The notes under the pieces were generated by a model. It did not search any database, was not told the origin of the DNA, and saw nothing but the letters and a program-made list of their open reading frames with translations. A program made the translations under genes and the position numbers. 64,000 nt of DNA, from the NCBI GenBank assembly GCA_010909165.1, contig MU008163.1, positions 1,798,001-1,862,000 on the forward strand, read 5' to 3'. Within the stretch, counting starts at the first letter, position 1; every line of letters starts with the position of its first letter. Positions 9,105 through 21,222 of this stretch are shown one piece after another. This stretch comes from Anthoceros angustus. Its lineage: Eukaryota; Streptophyta; Anthocerotopsida; Anthocerotales; Anthocerotaceae.

Positions 9105-9495
9105 CAGTTCCGTGTCGATGAGGGGAGCCAATCAAGACGAGAAAACCATTTTTCCTTAGATGTGCTAGTTAGTTCAGTGTATATCAGTAGGCTTCAGTGA
9201 TCTGCCTGGCTGTAGTTATCAGAACTGCTGCTGAGTTTGTGAAATCTCTGACATCAGCCTGTAGTGTATGTACTCCTTCCTAACACGCTGGAAGTGTGTT
9301 GCAGCGAGATAGTGGTTGCTGCGAGTTGGAGAGCTTACGTGAACATGCGAACAGGACGAACGATGCTTGACACTGGCATGGCAGCTCCTCGATTGAAATC
9401 GGAACAATCACAGATAGGTGGGACAGCAGATATAAAGGCGCCATCCAAGTAAGAGCGCAGCAAAGAAGAAAGCATGGTGTCTTAAGTCTCTGCTC
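9105..9495. other. Convergent 3' region between PPR-B and S14
   Basis: A 391 bp spacer shared by the 3' ends of two convergent genes. Nothing beyond presumed 3' UTR sequence is seen. Confidence 0.5.
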
Positions 9496-10227
9496 CTACC
9501 AACTGGCCTTATACACGCCAGTCAAGTCACCTCTGCGAGCAAGTTCCCTAAACACTATTCGAGAAATGCCAAACTTTCTAAACACTGAATGAGACCGACC
9601 TGTGAAGACACACCGGTTCTTCAGTCGGGTCTTGGAGCTACTTCTAGGGAGCTTGGACAACCTTTGGAAAAAGTCATAGCGGACTTGACTAGGAAGAGAC
9701 CTATCATGGAACACTGCCTTGTAATGGGCTCTTTTCATCTCATATTTCTCCACAAGCCGCCTCTTGTTTTGATCACGGATGCTTCTGTTCGCCATTTTAC
9801 CATACGCCAAGGATCTCGTCTGCGCTCTGATGTGGTTCGCATCCAAAACAGATGCTCCCATGATCCTGTTTGACAAAGCTGGAGAGCTTCCAAACCCCCA
9901 AGCAATTGCAGCTGTACGTACTTGAGTATCAGACCCCGTCTTCCATGCAGATGATGGCCACTGGGGCACAGTAGCAGGCAAAGAGGCACACGGAACGTGC
10001 TCAGGTTTCACAACCATGTCACCAAGCCAATCTGCCTTGCGTTTAATATCACCATTCAAGTGTGCCTCAGCCACCAGTGCTGCTCTACCACACAACACCG
10101 GCATCATTTGTGATGGGTATGAACCCTGGTGACGTAACACTGCCTTAGACTCAACGCCCACCTTCCCTCGAGCAAGACCTCCATTCCATGCCCCGAATGA
10201 CGGTACAGTACCCTGAGACGGCGTCAA
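9496..10227 (-). CDS. RPS14: Nuclear-encoded mitochondrial ribosomal protein S14 (uS14m)
   Basis: A 243-residue protein. Its last 95 residues (about 149-243) match plant mitochondrial S14: [19 protein letters not shown], then [33 protein letters not shown] and the C-terminal KASW. S14 sits in the head of the small subunit. The first 148 residues have no S14 counterpart and are rich in Ser, Ala, Gly and basic residues, consistent with an acquired targeting extension. Mitochondrial rps14 is organelle-encoded in many plants, so this is a gene transferred to the nucleus. The S14 part is intact and clearly diverged, so it is not a recent organelle-DNA insertion. The exact start, and any intron in the leader, are uncertain. 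Confidence 0.92.
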   Translation of the reverse strand: MTPSQGTVPSFGAWNGGLARGKVGVESKAVLRHQGSYPSQMMPVLCGRAALVAEAHLNGDIKRKADWLGDMVVKPEHVPCASLPATVPQWPSSAWKTGSDTQVRTAAIAWGFGSSPALSNRIMGASVLDANHIRAQTRSLAYGKMANRSIRDQNKRRLVEKYEMKRAHYKAVFHDRSLPSQVRYDFFQRLSKLPRSSSKTRLKNRCVFTGRSHSVFRKFGISRIVFRELARRGDLTGVYKASW

Positions 10228-11427
10228 CAGATGACATGAGTTCTCCTCCGCTTCTAGCTCTCAACCTCCAAACCTCGATTGCCATCACAACCAACGGCTG
10301 CTATGTTCCATGACAATCTGCACAAGAACAAATCTAACACCTAAGGCAAAAAGCCCCCTCCGGAGAAATGGGAAAACAACAACCGACCTCAGTCCTGACA
10401 AACTGGAGGCTTTTGTTCAATTCCTCAACAAGCTTCCCCTTAGCTGCTTGACCTGAAATGTCAGGAGAACAACTTTCAGCTCTTGGCAACCCGGCACGGT
10501 ACAGTGACTGTGCAATCTCGACCACAAACCTGCTACCCGCCCACCACATTCTTGAAATCCAGCACTGGACATCACGACCAGGGGACCTTCATCAGTAAAA
10601 AAATACACTCTATCTGCCATCAGAATCACACATACCGAACAGGCATCAAACCCGAGCAAAATTGGAGAATCCCACGCAGGCATACCCGCAAGAAAACCGA
10701 GCTGCACACTGCATCATCCGATGCAGAAATTCACTTCTGCGTGACATTCTGACGGAGCCCCTGTCAAAGGCAGATCGGGGCAGGAATCGTCAAGCACAGC
10801 ACAGGAACCCCAGAGAAAACTTAGGGTTAGGCTCCATGCCAGGACCAGCTCACGGTCTCCTCCACGGCAATCACGTCAGTGGATCAAAGCAGAGAAGCTG
10901 CGGAAGCGACATCCAGCAACCAACGAGGCTCGGACTTGCTAGCAGAGCGGATTCACGCTAATGGCACAGTCCAGGCTTCAGATAATATACAGATGGCGAA
11001 GCAACTGTATCATCAGCCGCCCGTGGGCAGGAGTGCTCAACCAACAGCCCGCTAATTTGACGTAAAAGTGTTTAAAGGCTTGCGCGAGATGCCTATAAAA
11101 TTTAACAGGTTTGTTACAAAGAAAAGCCCACCATGGTCACCGGCTGGAATACCTTGCCGCAGCTCCAGGGAGACTGTGGCAACATGTAGGGCGGAAGACC
11201 CCTGGCAACAGCAGCCCCAGCCCTTTGTCCTCGCTACACACTTCAGGTTCCTTTCCATTACTCACGGTTACAGAGGTGTACCTGTTCTACCAATGCAACA
11301 CATGTATGCTGCTTGATAAGTCTCTAATTGTGTCCGTCCATTCTCTAGTGAACTCTGTCGATACATCCTAATTAAGTTCGGGAGAACCGACGTGAAGGGT
11401 GCAGCTCGCTTCAGAGGAAAAATGCTG
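10228..11427. other. Intergenic region between S14 and eIF2B beta
   Basis: This is the upstream region of S14 and the 3' flank of eIF2B beta. Open frames here (for example minus strand 10417-10707) show no recognisable motif. No gene is supported. Confidence 0.45.
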
Positions 11428-13632
11428 TCATTGCAGTACAAAATCTTCAGGGCTGTAGTATTCGGCGATCAGACGATAGACGTACGAGGGATTGTGCCCT
11501 CCCCTGAGAAACATGGGCATACAGGTCAGTAGGCCTAGACAAAAACATGGAACGGAAACTAAGGGCACTTACTCTAAACCTACAGACAACGGAACAACGA
11601 AGAACGCAGACTGCACGGCAGGTACAAGAATCGTACGTGTCCGTGATAAAGAGGCTGACTAAGTCAGGGGGGATGTAATCGAATGCTGAATTCACAACAT
11701 GTATTTCGGAAGCTCCTGTTGCTCCATCCAAACAATGAGAGAAGTCACCAAAATCCAGCACTTCGGCTGGAGACTTGAGCTCGTTCAATGTTGTATAGGG
11801 GTTGTGGGGGTATAACGGACACAGCTGCACATCAAAGGCTGTCAGCATCACTATCTTATTTGCATCGTCATCTGAATCATTGTGTCATGGAGAAATTGTC
11901 ACAAACCTTGTGAACTCCAGCAAGCACAACGAATGGAACGGCGTGGCGACGAGCTGCAAGTGCAACCATATTTAACCCCACAGGCGCCAGGACCCCTCCA
12001 TTCGCCATCACTGCATGAGCACCTACAATAACCTATGGCCCACCATCGAGCCAGTCAGAATGCATTAAGCTGTCATCCTCAGCTACAAAAGATATATCCT
12101 GGGCCATCGTAAAGGCATACCATATTGACACGAGCCATCATAGCAAACACTGCAGAGTCAGTGATGAGCGTGGTTTGCAGATCCACAGCTGCCAACTCCT
12201 TTGCCAAAGTATGCCCCTGATACCTGTGCGAGGCAACTATAGATCAGAGGTCACAACCTCCTACGACCAAACTGATGCCAACCAAGCAGCCAGCGTAGAA
12301 GATGATTTGCACAAACTTGCAAACCGCTTGGACAACTACCTTGGCGCACCTTCAGCAATGACCACTTGAAACGACCTTTTCTTCCTTGCTTCAAGTAGAA
12401 AGTGAAGCAATGTACGGGACCTTCCCAAAGTTAAAATCACTTCACTGAAAAAACCAACCCACGGTTATAAATACTATCTCACTGGACATTCGATGATTCC
12501 TGAGAGCATAAAAATGTGCCGACATCTGCAGAGATACCAACATCTCTGTGGGCCTATGTAACAGTGATGGAGAGAGCCTGCAGAACGAAGGGCTACTGTT
12601 TTCGCCCGAGGCGTGGACATATGATTCACAGGACCAGCTCGTTCACAGGCTCAGGTGTGCCGCAACAGGCAAGCGACTCTTACTTCTGATGAATATGCTC
12701 GAGGGCTTGGTCTGCCACCTGTGAATGAAAACTGTCGATGTCACTCAGTAATTCGTTGATGACCTCGATAACATTATGCTTCAGCTTCCAGCTTCGTGAG
12801 TTCCTGTCGCCAGCTGCACAACCCAACCACCACGCCCATGTGACCAAACCGATCTATGCAGCACTTTGCCCTCCTCCAGAAGTGATAAAGCTTACGACTG
12901 TCATGAAACGAATCAGCCCTTACTTCGGCTTTTCACATCACTGTCGGAACTCGTGGTGGTCACCACCTGAGCCTTTACCGGTGAAGGCACAGATTCTAGC
13001 AGGTTGTGCAAAGACGGTGCCCTCAATGCAGTCCTATTAGCAGCAGCAAGCGCCGAGGCAGAATACTCGTGAGCATCCCCCTCCTCTTCCTTCTCATCCT
13101 CACTGCCCCCGGACAGCCCTGTACCCACGAGAGCACTGGCTGCGAGGGATGCATCCTCCTCACGTATAATATGAAGAATGCGGCGGACAACGTTACCAAC
13201 AGCCAACTCTGCAATTCCCCGAATCCCTTCACCACGACGGACGCCTTCAAAACACAACCAACTCCAACACGAAATTGCTCACCTACCGATAGGGTTAGCG
13301 GCCATCATCCGGAGCCCGACCGCCTTCACTGCCTCAATAAGCGTGGATGCGTCCGCCGAGGCCGGAATGCGGTGCTGAGAGATGACCTGCCGGAGCAGCG
13401 TGCCCGCGTACCGTGCCGTGTCCAGAGCTCCTTCCATTTGCCTGATCTCTTCACAGCGCACATACGACATCAACGGAGAGCAGGCAACACCAAAATTCGA
13501 CTAAAACGCACAAAATCCATCTTCATGCTGCTGAGCTGCAGCTGCTTGGACACAAAAAAAAATGTACCTGCGCTTCAGCTTTGTCACAAACTCCTCCACC
13601 TGCGCCTGAACGTCGGGCATCGCGGCCACCAT
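11428..13632 (-). CDS. EIF2B2: Translation initiation factor eIF2B subunit beta, nine exons
   Basis: Exons on the minus strand: 13632-13568, 13441-13287, 13208-12924, 12813-12684, 12444-12340, 12223-12121, 12032-11907, 11824-11637 and 11503-11428. All have GT-AG borders and compatible phase, giving 410 residues, the usual length. eIF2B beta is a regulatory-core subunit of the cytosolic guanine-nucleotide exchange factor that recharges eIF2. Diagnostic segments are SWKLKHNVIE, HIHQNEVILTLGRSRT, EGAPRYQGH, QTTLITDSAVFAM, VGAHAVMANGGV and LCPLYPHNP...LNELKSP. The C-terminus is YRLIAEYYSPEDFVLQ. Two ATGs lie in exon 1 (13632 and 13620); the second gives the MPDVQAQV start typical of the family. 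Introns are 78-239 bp. The 5' flank is duplicated at 15533-15752. Confidence 0.96.
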
Positions 13633-13658
13633 GGCGCCGGCCCGAATTGGACTCCAAC

Positions 13659-13876
13659 CTGCTACACCTCGCTGCACGAATTGCAGAAAACCAAAACGAA
13701 GACGCCAAACCGTTTTTGCCTCGGCCTCGGGGTTTAGTTAGGGCTTTGGTTTGATCGAAAGACATTTCAGATGTAACGCTCCAAGTTCCAAAAAAATGAG
13801 CGAGGCCCCAATTCAAGAGTGAACCGCCCTTATCGGGATTATCCAAAACTAGAGAGCTATCGGTTTTTCCAAACCT
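13659..13876 (+). repeat. eIF2B beta 5' flank, source copy of a roughly 220 bp direct repeat
   Basis: This segment begins 27 bp upstream of the first eIF2B beta ATG. It recurs in the same orientation at 15533-15752. Shared landmarks are GGACTCCAACCTGCTACAC, AATTGCAGAAAACCAAAA, TTTGATCGAAAGA, CCGCCCTTATCGGG and GAGCTATCG. Confidence 0.85.
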
Positions 13877-13989
13877 CCTCTCGATCTCCATGAGGTATGC
13901 TACTTCATTCTTCGCCTTGACAATTTTGTTATGAAGAGTGGCTCTCAATTTCTGATATTATATCTCTAAATCATCAAGTATATTTTATA

Positions 13990-15951
13990 TCATCATACAG
14001 AAAAATAAAATATTTATATAGGTAATACCATTGAATTTTTTTGATAATATTTTGTAGAACTCGGACACACCAAACGGATAGGTACATAATGAATTTATCA
14101 TTAATCTCTCCAAACGCAGATGACTACTTATAGCTGGGGCTTGGTCATGTCGAGGTTTGCTAATGCACCCAAAAAGGTTGCATGTGCGGACGACATGCCT
14201 GCGGCCAAGATGGCCAAGACTATTTTGCTCGGGGATGGACGCCCAGTGGACGAGGACTAGAGGGGCTCTAGTCTTCAGCCCATTGAGTTGGAATAGGCGG
14301 CAGCAAGGAACATGTGGGGGAGATTAGGGTAAGGCCCCTAAGGGTTTTGCAGAACTTGACAGTTGGCACTCTTAGGATCATAATTGATGCCTTGGAGGGT
14401 TGTTTGTGGTTAGGACTAGTGTTGGCTAGGAATCTTAAAAAGATAATCATGATGGTTGCAAGTGGGAGAAGTAGATAGGGATTATTGAAAGACCCTGGCG
14501 GTTGGGATGGGTTCCCAAGGATACTATTAATTAGACATTTTTGAAAGGTCATGGATATTAGATTGCGTAGCTGGAAGCCGTAAAGGAAGACGGAGGTTGG
14601 CCTAAGGCTGGCCATATGTGTATGTCAAGCTTATATAAGAGGACAAGTTTTGAGAAGTAAAGTATCGTGATTGCGCTTCCCTTGCTTGGCGAGTGTCTTG
14701 CTTCTTGTAGGGTGCTTCGTTGCCAATTGCAAGCTAACGCAATATCTGGTAGAGCGGGGAAGTGGCTATGGTCGGAGTGCTTGGCGAAGGGCTTGCTCCT
14801 TGCGGGTGCCTCTACAGGTTGCTCCCCTTGTGAATGGTAGTTGTGAAATTGCTTTGCTTTGGGTGTGTGGCGTTGCCTAAGGAACTCTTGGCTAGAGGGA
14901 CGGCTGCAAGGAAAGACTCCCTGGAGGTCTAGTGCACACTCATGGAAGGAAGAACTTGCTGACTTGTAGGCGGACCCCAGGCAGTTGTGCCGTAAGGGCG
15001 AGCTGGGCCCAGTGAGGTTAGAGTAGGAGGATGAGGAGTTGAGTTGAGTTGAGATGAGTACGTGGATGATGATGAGTTAATTGAGGTGTAGAGGAGTAGA
15101 GTTTAGGAGTTAGAAGAAGGCTCAGGTCAAAGCCTAAGGGAGGGGTCCAAAATCTATATCAAATGAGGCTAGAAGCTGGGCCAAGGCCTCAAAACTGCGG
15201 AGGCAATGAAGTCGCGTCGCAGCATGGGAGATCTCTACGCTCCCACCCGACTGACCTACCCCTGTAGGGTGTGGACCTCCGATGGTAGGTGTCGTTGAAG
15301 GTATCTAACGGAGCACCACAAGGAGGCATGGCTGCTGCTTAGAAGTGAGTTGTGATTACCCTAGTTGTTTGAAGGGGTTTGGGTGTATGAGAAGGTATAT
15401 GCTTGTGTCTTGGAAGCTGGTTTCATGTTAAACAGAAGTCTCATGGGACGAAACCTACTGTACGTAGCGATAGTGGGACAAGTGTGGCCATTAGAGGGTA
15501 GTGTTGGGGGTCCCAAGGTCTTCCTCCCACATGGACTCCAACCTGCTACACTTCGCTGCATGAATTGCAGAAAACCAAAATGAAGACGCCACCCCGTTCT
15601 GTCTGGGCCTCGGGATTTGATTAGGGGTTTTGTTTGATCGAAAGATGTTTCATGAAACGCTCTAAGTTCCAAAAAATGAGCAACGCCCCAATTCAACAGT
15701 GAACCGCCCTTATCGGGTTTACCCAAAAGTATTGAGCTATCGATTTTACAAACCAACCTTTTTGGGTGCACGCGGCAAACATCAACATGAGCGAGCCCCA
15801 CGCTGTAGGTAGTGATCCGCCTTTGGAGATTAACGACAAATTCATTACGTACCTATCCGCCCAACATTTGGTGTATCCGAGTTCTACAAAACATTATCAA
15901 AAGAACTTTAGTGGTATTACTTATTTAGATATTTTATTTTTCTATATGATA
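13990..15951. mobile_element. Inverted-repeat DNA element of about 2 kb carrying a captured eIF2B beta 5' flank
   Basis: Left arm 13990-14180 and right arm 15754-15951 are inverted copies of one another over about 190 bp. Matching landmarks, read on the + strand at the left, are AGAAAAATAAAATAT, GGTAATACCA, TTTGTAGAACTCGGA, GGATAGGTAC and GCACCCAAAAAGGTTG; the right arm carries their reverse complements. Between the arms there is no transposase. An open frame on the minus strand at 14268-14615 (115 codons) shows no domain. The right inner flank is the copied eIF2B beta upstream sequence. This fits a non-autonomous terminal-inverted-repeat element (Mutator-like or similar) that captured host DNA. 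Exact ends and any target-site duplication could not be fixed by eye. Confidence 0.65.
15533..15752 (+). repeat. Captured copy of the eIF2B beta 5' flank
   Basis: Second copy of the segment at 13659-13876, with scattered substitutions and small indels. It abuts the inner edge of the right inverted arm (15754). It contains no eIF2B beta coding sequence. Confidence 0.85.
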
Positions 15952-16195
15952 TTATAGGCATTGTAGGTAACTAAACTCCTAAACATTGCCTCGGGAGGGA
16001 TTGATAATTGACTTCGGTCATTCCCGTTGATTCGGTCCTTGTTTGCGTGCAAGTGTAGGAAGTGTAGGCTACTTATCGGTTTTCTTCAATTTGCTTTTAC
16101 CCTCGTTTGGGTTTTAGGAACTTATTTTTTACAAATATTGATAAAATATTAGGAGTTCGAGATTAAAAAAATATTACATGTATAGTAAGTAGCGT

Positions 16196-17165
16196 TGTTC
16201 TTGTTACTTCTTGCTCTTTCTTCTCCTACAAAACTTTCCTTGAGGACTCAAAGTACCATGCCTAGATGTGGTAGGCCTAACTACAAGCGTGTTGGTGAGG
16301 AGCCTCCAATGTGCCGACATGGCGATGAGCGGCACTTGATTGGAGACAATCTAAATTCGGGGCGAGGATTCCACAAGTGAGAGGGAGCACCTGCGAGAGG
16401 AAGGCCCAAAGCTAAAGGACATCCCACCTCTCATGAACCCTTCTCGTAGATTGACATTGATGCTCCTCGCTGAGAGGCATTTGCTTGAGACAACAGCACG
16501 ATAATGGGAACAGGTGGAAGGAGCACGCGGCCTTGGGTCTTGTCGATTCACTCTTAAGCTCAAGGGAAGTGGAACCTCACAATGGTTTCTTCCTCTCAAT
16601 ACATACTAGGCTCCAAGCTCCAAGCAGCCCACCGTCCTGGACGACTTGCAGTCCACCTCACACGAGATGCTGCTCTTTATTTACAACAGAGTACAAGCTG
16701 GAATCTTAGCCATCACGCCCGCTGGCTACGACATTAAGACTCCACACAAAACCATTGCTAGCTCTCTCATCCAAGCACTCAGCCCCGCTCATCCAAAGCC
16801 AAGCCCTTCATCCCGCGGACAAAACCCCAACTTCAGTTTTTGGGCGGTTCTTGTTACTTATTGGTGATACATAATAGATATACCTTATTATTTTATTAAA
16901 TAAATCAATAACATCCTATAAGATTTTATATGTTTGTATAAAATCCCCTCCCTTTAAGTCTCTGTAGGGCTGTGGGTGTGGACTGGTCTTTGGTTCGTGA
17001 AGTTCATACAGTTTCCATAAGGCTGAATGTGTGGACCGGTCTCTAATTCATACAATTCATACGGTTGTCGTAGGGCTGTGGGTATGGACTGGTCCCTAGT
17101 TCGTGAAGTTCATATAGTTGCTGTAGAGTTGTGGATGTGGACTGGTTTGTGGTTCGTTCGAAGAA
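16196..17165. repeat. Dispersed repeat family, short copy
   Basis: Starts with TTCTTGTTACTT...CTTTCTTCTCCT and includes TTCACTCTTAAGCTCAAGGG and CACACGAGATGCTGCTCTTT. It ends in about four copies of a 53 bp unit (about 16966-17160) with core GGCTGTGGGTGTGGACTGGT. It is related in order and orientation to 19190-21545. Open frames inside (for example 16195-16380 and 16485-16709) have no known domain. Most likely a non-autonomous mobile element. Confidence 0.6.
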
Positions 17166-18472
17166 ACTCGATATGGCGGTGAGGGCAAACGTGTTGTGGC
17201 GCATCCGCTGCTAACGACATTCCTACCCTAGCTCTATACTACAAGAGTAGGAGGAGCGTCATCCTCCTTCACTTCTGCCCTAGCCTCCCTCGCTGTCTAT
17301 ATTCGAGCTCCCCTCCTCCTCTCCCCCTCTCCCCCCCTCCATCACCTTATCTGCTCTCACTGAAGGGAACGTCTTAGATGGTCTGTGAAATAACACCATA
17401 ATACTATACAATCTGGTATATCGATTTAAACACCTTAAAATTTTGGCTTTTTTTTTCTTTTTTATGCTTTAACTCCGCTTAGCACCCATCGAGCATAAAA
17501 TCATCAATTATGGACTAGCTCGATCGACTAGGATTATGGCAGATCAATTGCAAGCCAGGCCGCGATCTAGCTTGCGACCTACCAGCTTGCAATTGGCCAA
17601 GCCTGAGTGTGATATGATCGTGCGGATGCCAACGGGAGCTAGTTTCTGGCCGATGGAGCATTAGCTTGGTGCATGCCAATCGGAGCTCCAGCTCCACCCA
17701 AAACGAAGACAAATGATCATTTGAATTATCTAGAGCTAGTGTCGGAATGGGTACAGCATAGTAGGGTTGCTTTATTTTTTTCCAATCTTTAAATAAAGAA
17801 AAAATTGTATCATATGCAGAATTACGATGGGAACAAAACTGCCCAAATTTTTTTTAAAGAATCTCATGAGAACAAAAGGAGATAATCTTCTATATGTATA
17901 TAAGAAGTCTCAATTTGAGCTCTTTGAACTTAACCGCGGGGTTAAGACCGAGCTTTTCTACGCTTTATATGTCATGCTATACCATGTCTACACTTGAATC
18001 CTAAGGCCCACCCATTTGAAAATATGAGATCTAAACCCTTACCGCACTAATTGCTCATAGAAAATTTTCGCCTGTTTACATATTTCAGCATCTTTTGCAG
18101 CCCCTCCCTTCCCTGCCACAAACCAATCATACAACAGTTTTTCAACTTTAGGAGATGCACAATGTCGCAAGACCTAATGTTTGACACTCTGGATAATACC
18201 TTCTTTCTTGATGACTCGCTTGATGGTTGCCACTTAGATCTTCACTCAAAAATGGCTAGTGGCCCATTCACTTAGCGCCTTGTGAGTGATTGGCTTGTTA
18301 GCCTCTCTGTGGGCTAAAATGTCTATTTTTTGTTGCATTCGCAACGTCACTCTTTAAGTTCACTAAGGACGGATTTCCATCATGGGACTGAAATATGGCA
18401 ACTACATAGATTGCGGTAAAATGGTCTGGACGAATGTAAAGGTAAAATTCAAACAAGATAAGTAATCTTCAA
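17166..18472. other. AT-rich spacer without a recognisable gene
   Basis: Contains a pyrimidine-rich stretch near 17260-17345 and AT-rich sequence. Small open frames (17515-17712 minus, 18051-18275 plus) show no domain. Nothing is supported as a gene. Confidence 0.4.
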
Positions 18473-18853
18473 TCAATCAACAGTGTCAAGGAAAATGCGT
18501 GAATGAGGGCTAAACAACACCAATTCATCCCCACGAAAGCAAGCCACTTGACCTGTAGCACAAGTAGCTTTGAAAGCGAGTAACTTCTCCTTCTTAGTCT
18601 TCCATTGCAATGGTGTAAGATCCTCATTGATATATAGCTGAGTTGTTTGTAACATAGACCTAGCCTTCATAACCTGGAGGCGATCATCTATAGAGTGAAA
18701 AGTCATAATCAATATGCCCTCCCTACTAGAATCCTTTCCAAGCCAAAAGGCTCGAGGAACGACCACATCGACCTCTAGCCTATTGAGAAACTCCTTTGCA
18801 GCCACAAGTGGTGCAACAATGTTGTTACTAAGACTAGAACTTCTCAAGTTCAA
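18473..18853 (-). mobile_element. Fragment resembling the RNA-binding ORF1-type protein of L1-like retrotransposons
   Basis: A 126-codon open frame. The segment GILIMTFHSIDDRLQVMKAR, then LYINEDLTP and K-rich helices, then VACFRGDELVLFSP, resembles the C-terminal domain found in L1 ORF1-like and related retroelement proteins. No reverse transcriptase is adjacent, and the frame begins without clear upstream coding sequence, so this is a remnant. The assignment rests on motif impression only. Confidence 0.35.
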
Positions 18854-19189
18854 AGCACGGCGAGCACGGTCCGCCCAAACAGTACAATATACATGAAATA
18901 GAAAAAGAAAAGAAAAAGATGGAGAGATTACATAAAATCTAATATAAATAAATTATATATGAAAGTACTCACCCTTGATATGAAGTCGTCGTTCCAAAAC
19001 TTCCCAAACATATTTCCTGCCCAGCAAAGCATATATATATATAGACCCAAAGTGACTCTTTTTACCGATATCTACTTTTATATTTTTTATTTATCTTGAC
19101 ATAATATGAAAAAATATTATGAAGAAGATGTTAGTGATATTATATTGACATTTTAATTTTTTCCTCATAATATTACGGGTAGTGTAGAG
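18854..19189. other. AT-rich spacer without a recognisable gene
   Basis: Very AT-rich, with a short TATATATATATA run near 19030. No coding or structured RNA signal is seen. Confidence 0.4.
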
Positions 19190-20191
19190 AAGTTCTTGTT
19201 ACTTGCTATATGCCCTTTCTTCTCCTGTAGAGCTCTTTCTCAATGTAAGAGATTCAAGCATTTGCTACTCTAGTGGATAAAAGGCCTTTAGGCAGAAGGC
19301 GAATGGCCCCTAGATTAGATGAATAGTCTCACTGCCATACTGTATAATATAGACTCTTTTGTGCTCATGACACACGTAGTTAGAGAGCTTATAGGTAGCT
19401 TTGCTAGTGTCTGTAGGTGTCATGTATAATCTCTTTATAGTATAATATAAGAATATCCTAATCCTTGGTATATCTTGATATTCTAACACTTAAGACTTTA
19501 AGTCGTAGTTGCAACAACCCTGGCTGTGGTAGGCCTAGCTAACTACAGGCATGCGTGTGGGGTTGAGATAGATTACCTAAGGCAATCTTCGAAGAGTTGC
19601 CTATTAAGGAAAGAAATGAAAGGGGAAGATTAAGAGATTACGTTGTTGAGAGGGGTCCACCACCTTTGCCGCAATTCAGTTCCCTACCCAACGCCGTAGC
19701 ACTATCTCCATATTTGGATATTTCAATGGTATGATAGTTCGTAGTATGTTTGGAAATATGAAATATCCAAACTATGAAATATGTTCAGTATCATATTTCC
19801 TAGTTATATGATATGACAGGTAGAATAGAAGAGTTCAGATCTACAATAGGTATTAGAACATAGCAAAGAAAAGAAGAATATCATAGAAAAACTAATATGA
19901 ATGAATTCAAATACATATGGAAGTACTCACATGTAGAAGAAGAATTTGTTATTGACTTCATTTAACCTTTATTGTCTTCTTCTAGTTTCATATGGTAGAT
20001 GGTAAGTTTATCTCATCTCTCTTATCATTCATGACTTCTAGGGTCATTCACAAGTGATATCCGATTGCTTAGAAAAGCTGGAAAGCTGCTTAAAAAAAGG
20101 CTATAAGGCAATAACTTTACTTGCAAAGAAATTAAGGATATAGTTTTGTTAGGGTTAGGGTTCTTTAGCGTTGCTACAGTACTTCGAAAAG

Positions 20192-20366
20192 TCCTATAGG
20201 ACCGCCTGTTGTAAAACACTCTACAGGGCTGCCTTTTGTAAAAAACCCTATGGGTCCACCTATTGTAAAAAGGCCTACGGAGCCGACTGATGTAAAAATT
20301 TCTACGGAGCCCACTACTATAAAAAGTCATACGGGCCCACTTGTTGTAACAAGAGCCCTGCAGGGT
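20192..20366. repeat. 27 bp minisatellite, about six copies
   Basis: The unit has the form CCTACGGRGCCGCCTGTTGTAAAAAG with substitutions and a strict period of 27-28 bp. Because 27 is a multiple of three, the minus strand stays open and shows a nine-residue repeat (YNRR... type) at 20025-20411. That open frame is a by-product of the repeat. The same unit recurs at 22341-22391. Confidence 0.85.
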
Positions 20367-20487
20367 TACTTCTGATTGAAATGCACCATATAAATTTAAA
20401 TATGTGACCATAATTTAGTTCAAAGCCGAATATTCTACCTTTGCTTAGTGCATTCTATGCTGAATCGCATCCCGTTATAAGCTGCTT

Positions 20488-20622
20488 TGTGAAACCTCAT
20501 AATGAATAGTGTATCAGAACACTGTGAAACCAAAACGGAGCCTTGACGCCTAAAATGTGAAACTCATAATGAATAGTGTATCAGAACACTGTGAAACCAA
20601 AACGGAGCCTTGACGCCTAAAA
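20488..20622. repeat. Near-perfect 67 bp tandem duplication
   Basis: Copy 1 at 20488-20555 and copy 2 at 20556-20622 differ by a single-base indel. Each contains AATGAATAGTGTATCAGAAC and ACGGAGCCTTGACGCCTAAA. The near-identity implies a recent origin. Confidence 0.9.
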
Positions 20623-21110
20623 TAATATTCAGGAGCGATGTTCAGGTTTTAAAAAATACTGGGAAGCTGCCTGCAAGATAGTTGTAAAGTTATAACTTTA
20701 CTGATAGAGTGGAAATATGCAAGAAACGTTATAGAATCCTACCAACATCGTGTGAAAGAAACTAGGACGAAGAGACACTCAAGAATGAAAGTTGCAGAGA
20801 AATTAGGTGTAAGACACCCTCTACTTCGCAACCATTGAAATTGTGACAGGTGGAAGCAGCACATCGCCTTGGGTCTTGCTATTTCACTCTTAAGCTCAAG
20901 GGAAGTGGAACCTCACAATGCTCTATTTTTCTCATCACGCCCTTTGGTCTTGTTCATTCACTCGTAGAGCCTGATGATGATCTCTTCCTCTCAAAACCGT
21001 GCTAGGCTTCAAGTAGCCCGCCGTCCTTGACAACTCACAGGCCACCTCACACGAGATGCTGCTCTTTATTTTCAAGAGAGTATAAGCCGGAATGCTAGCC
21101 ATCCACATGC

Positions 21111-21222
21111 GGTGGCTATGGTATCAAGACTTCATTTCTAGTTCTCCCATCGAAGCGCTAAGCCCGGGTGGCTATGGCATCAAGACTCCATTTCTAGTTC
21201 TCTCATCCAAGCGCTAAGCCCC
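21111..21222. repeat. 56 bp tandem duplication
   Basis: GGTGGCTATGGTATCAAGAC...AAGCGCTAAGCCC is repeated head to tail with period 56 (21111 and 21167). The duplication lies within the long dispersed repeat copy. Confidence 0.8.

Noticed and set aside
10110-10227. A RIN4/NOI-like motif (VPSFGAWN) at the start of the S14 leader
   Set aside because: Only a few residues match and the rest of the NOI motif is missing, so a donor-gene claim is not supported.
9496-10227. Recent mitochondrial DNA insertion as the source of the S14 and S13 genes
   Set aside because: Both proteins are clearly diverged from organelle-encoded forms and keep open frames. The flanks show no mitochondrial sequence.
20025-20411. 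A 128-codon protein with nine-residue repeats
   Set aside because: The frame is open only because the underlying 27 bp minisatellite is a multiple of three.
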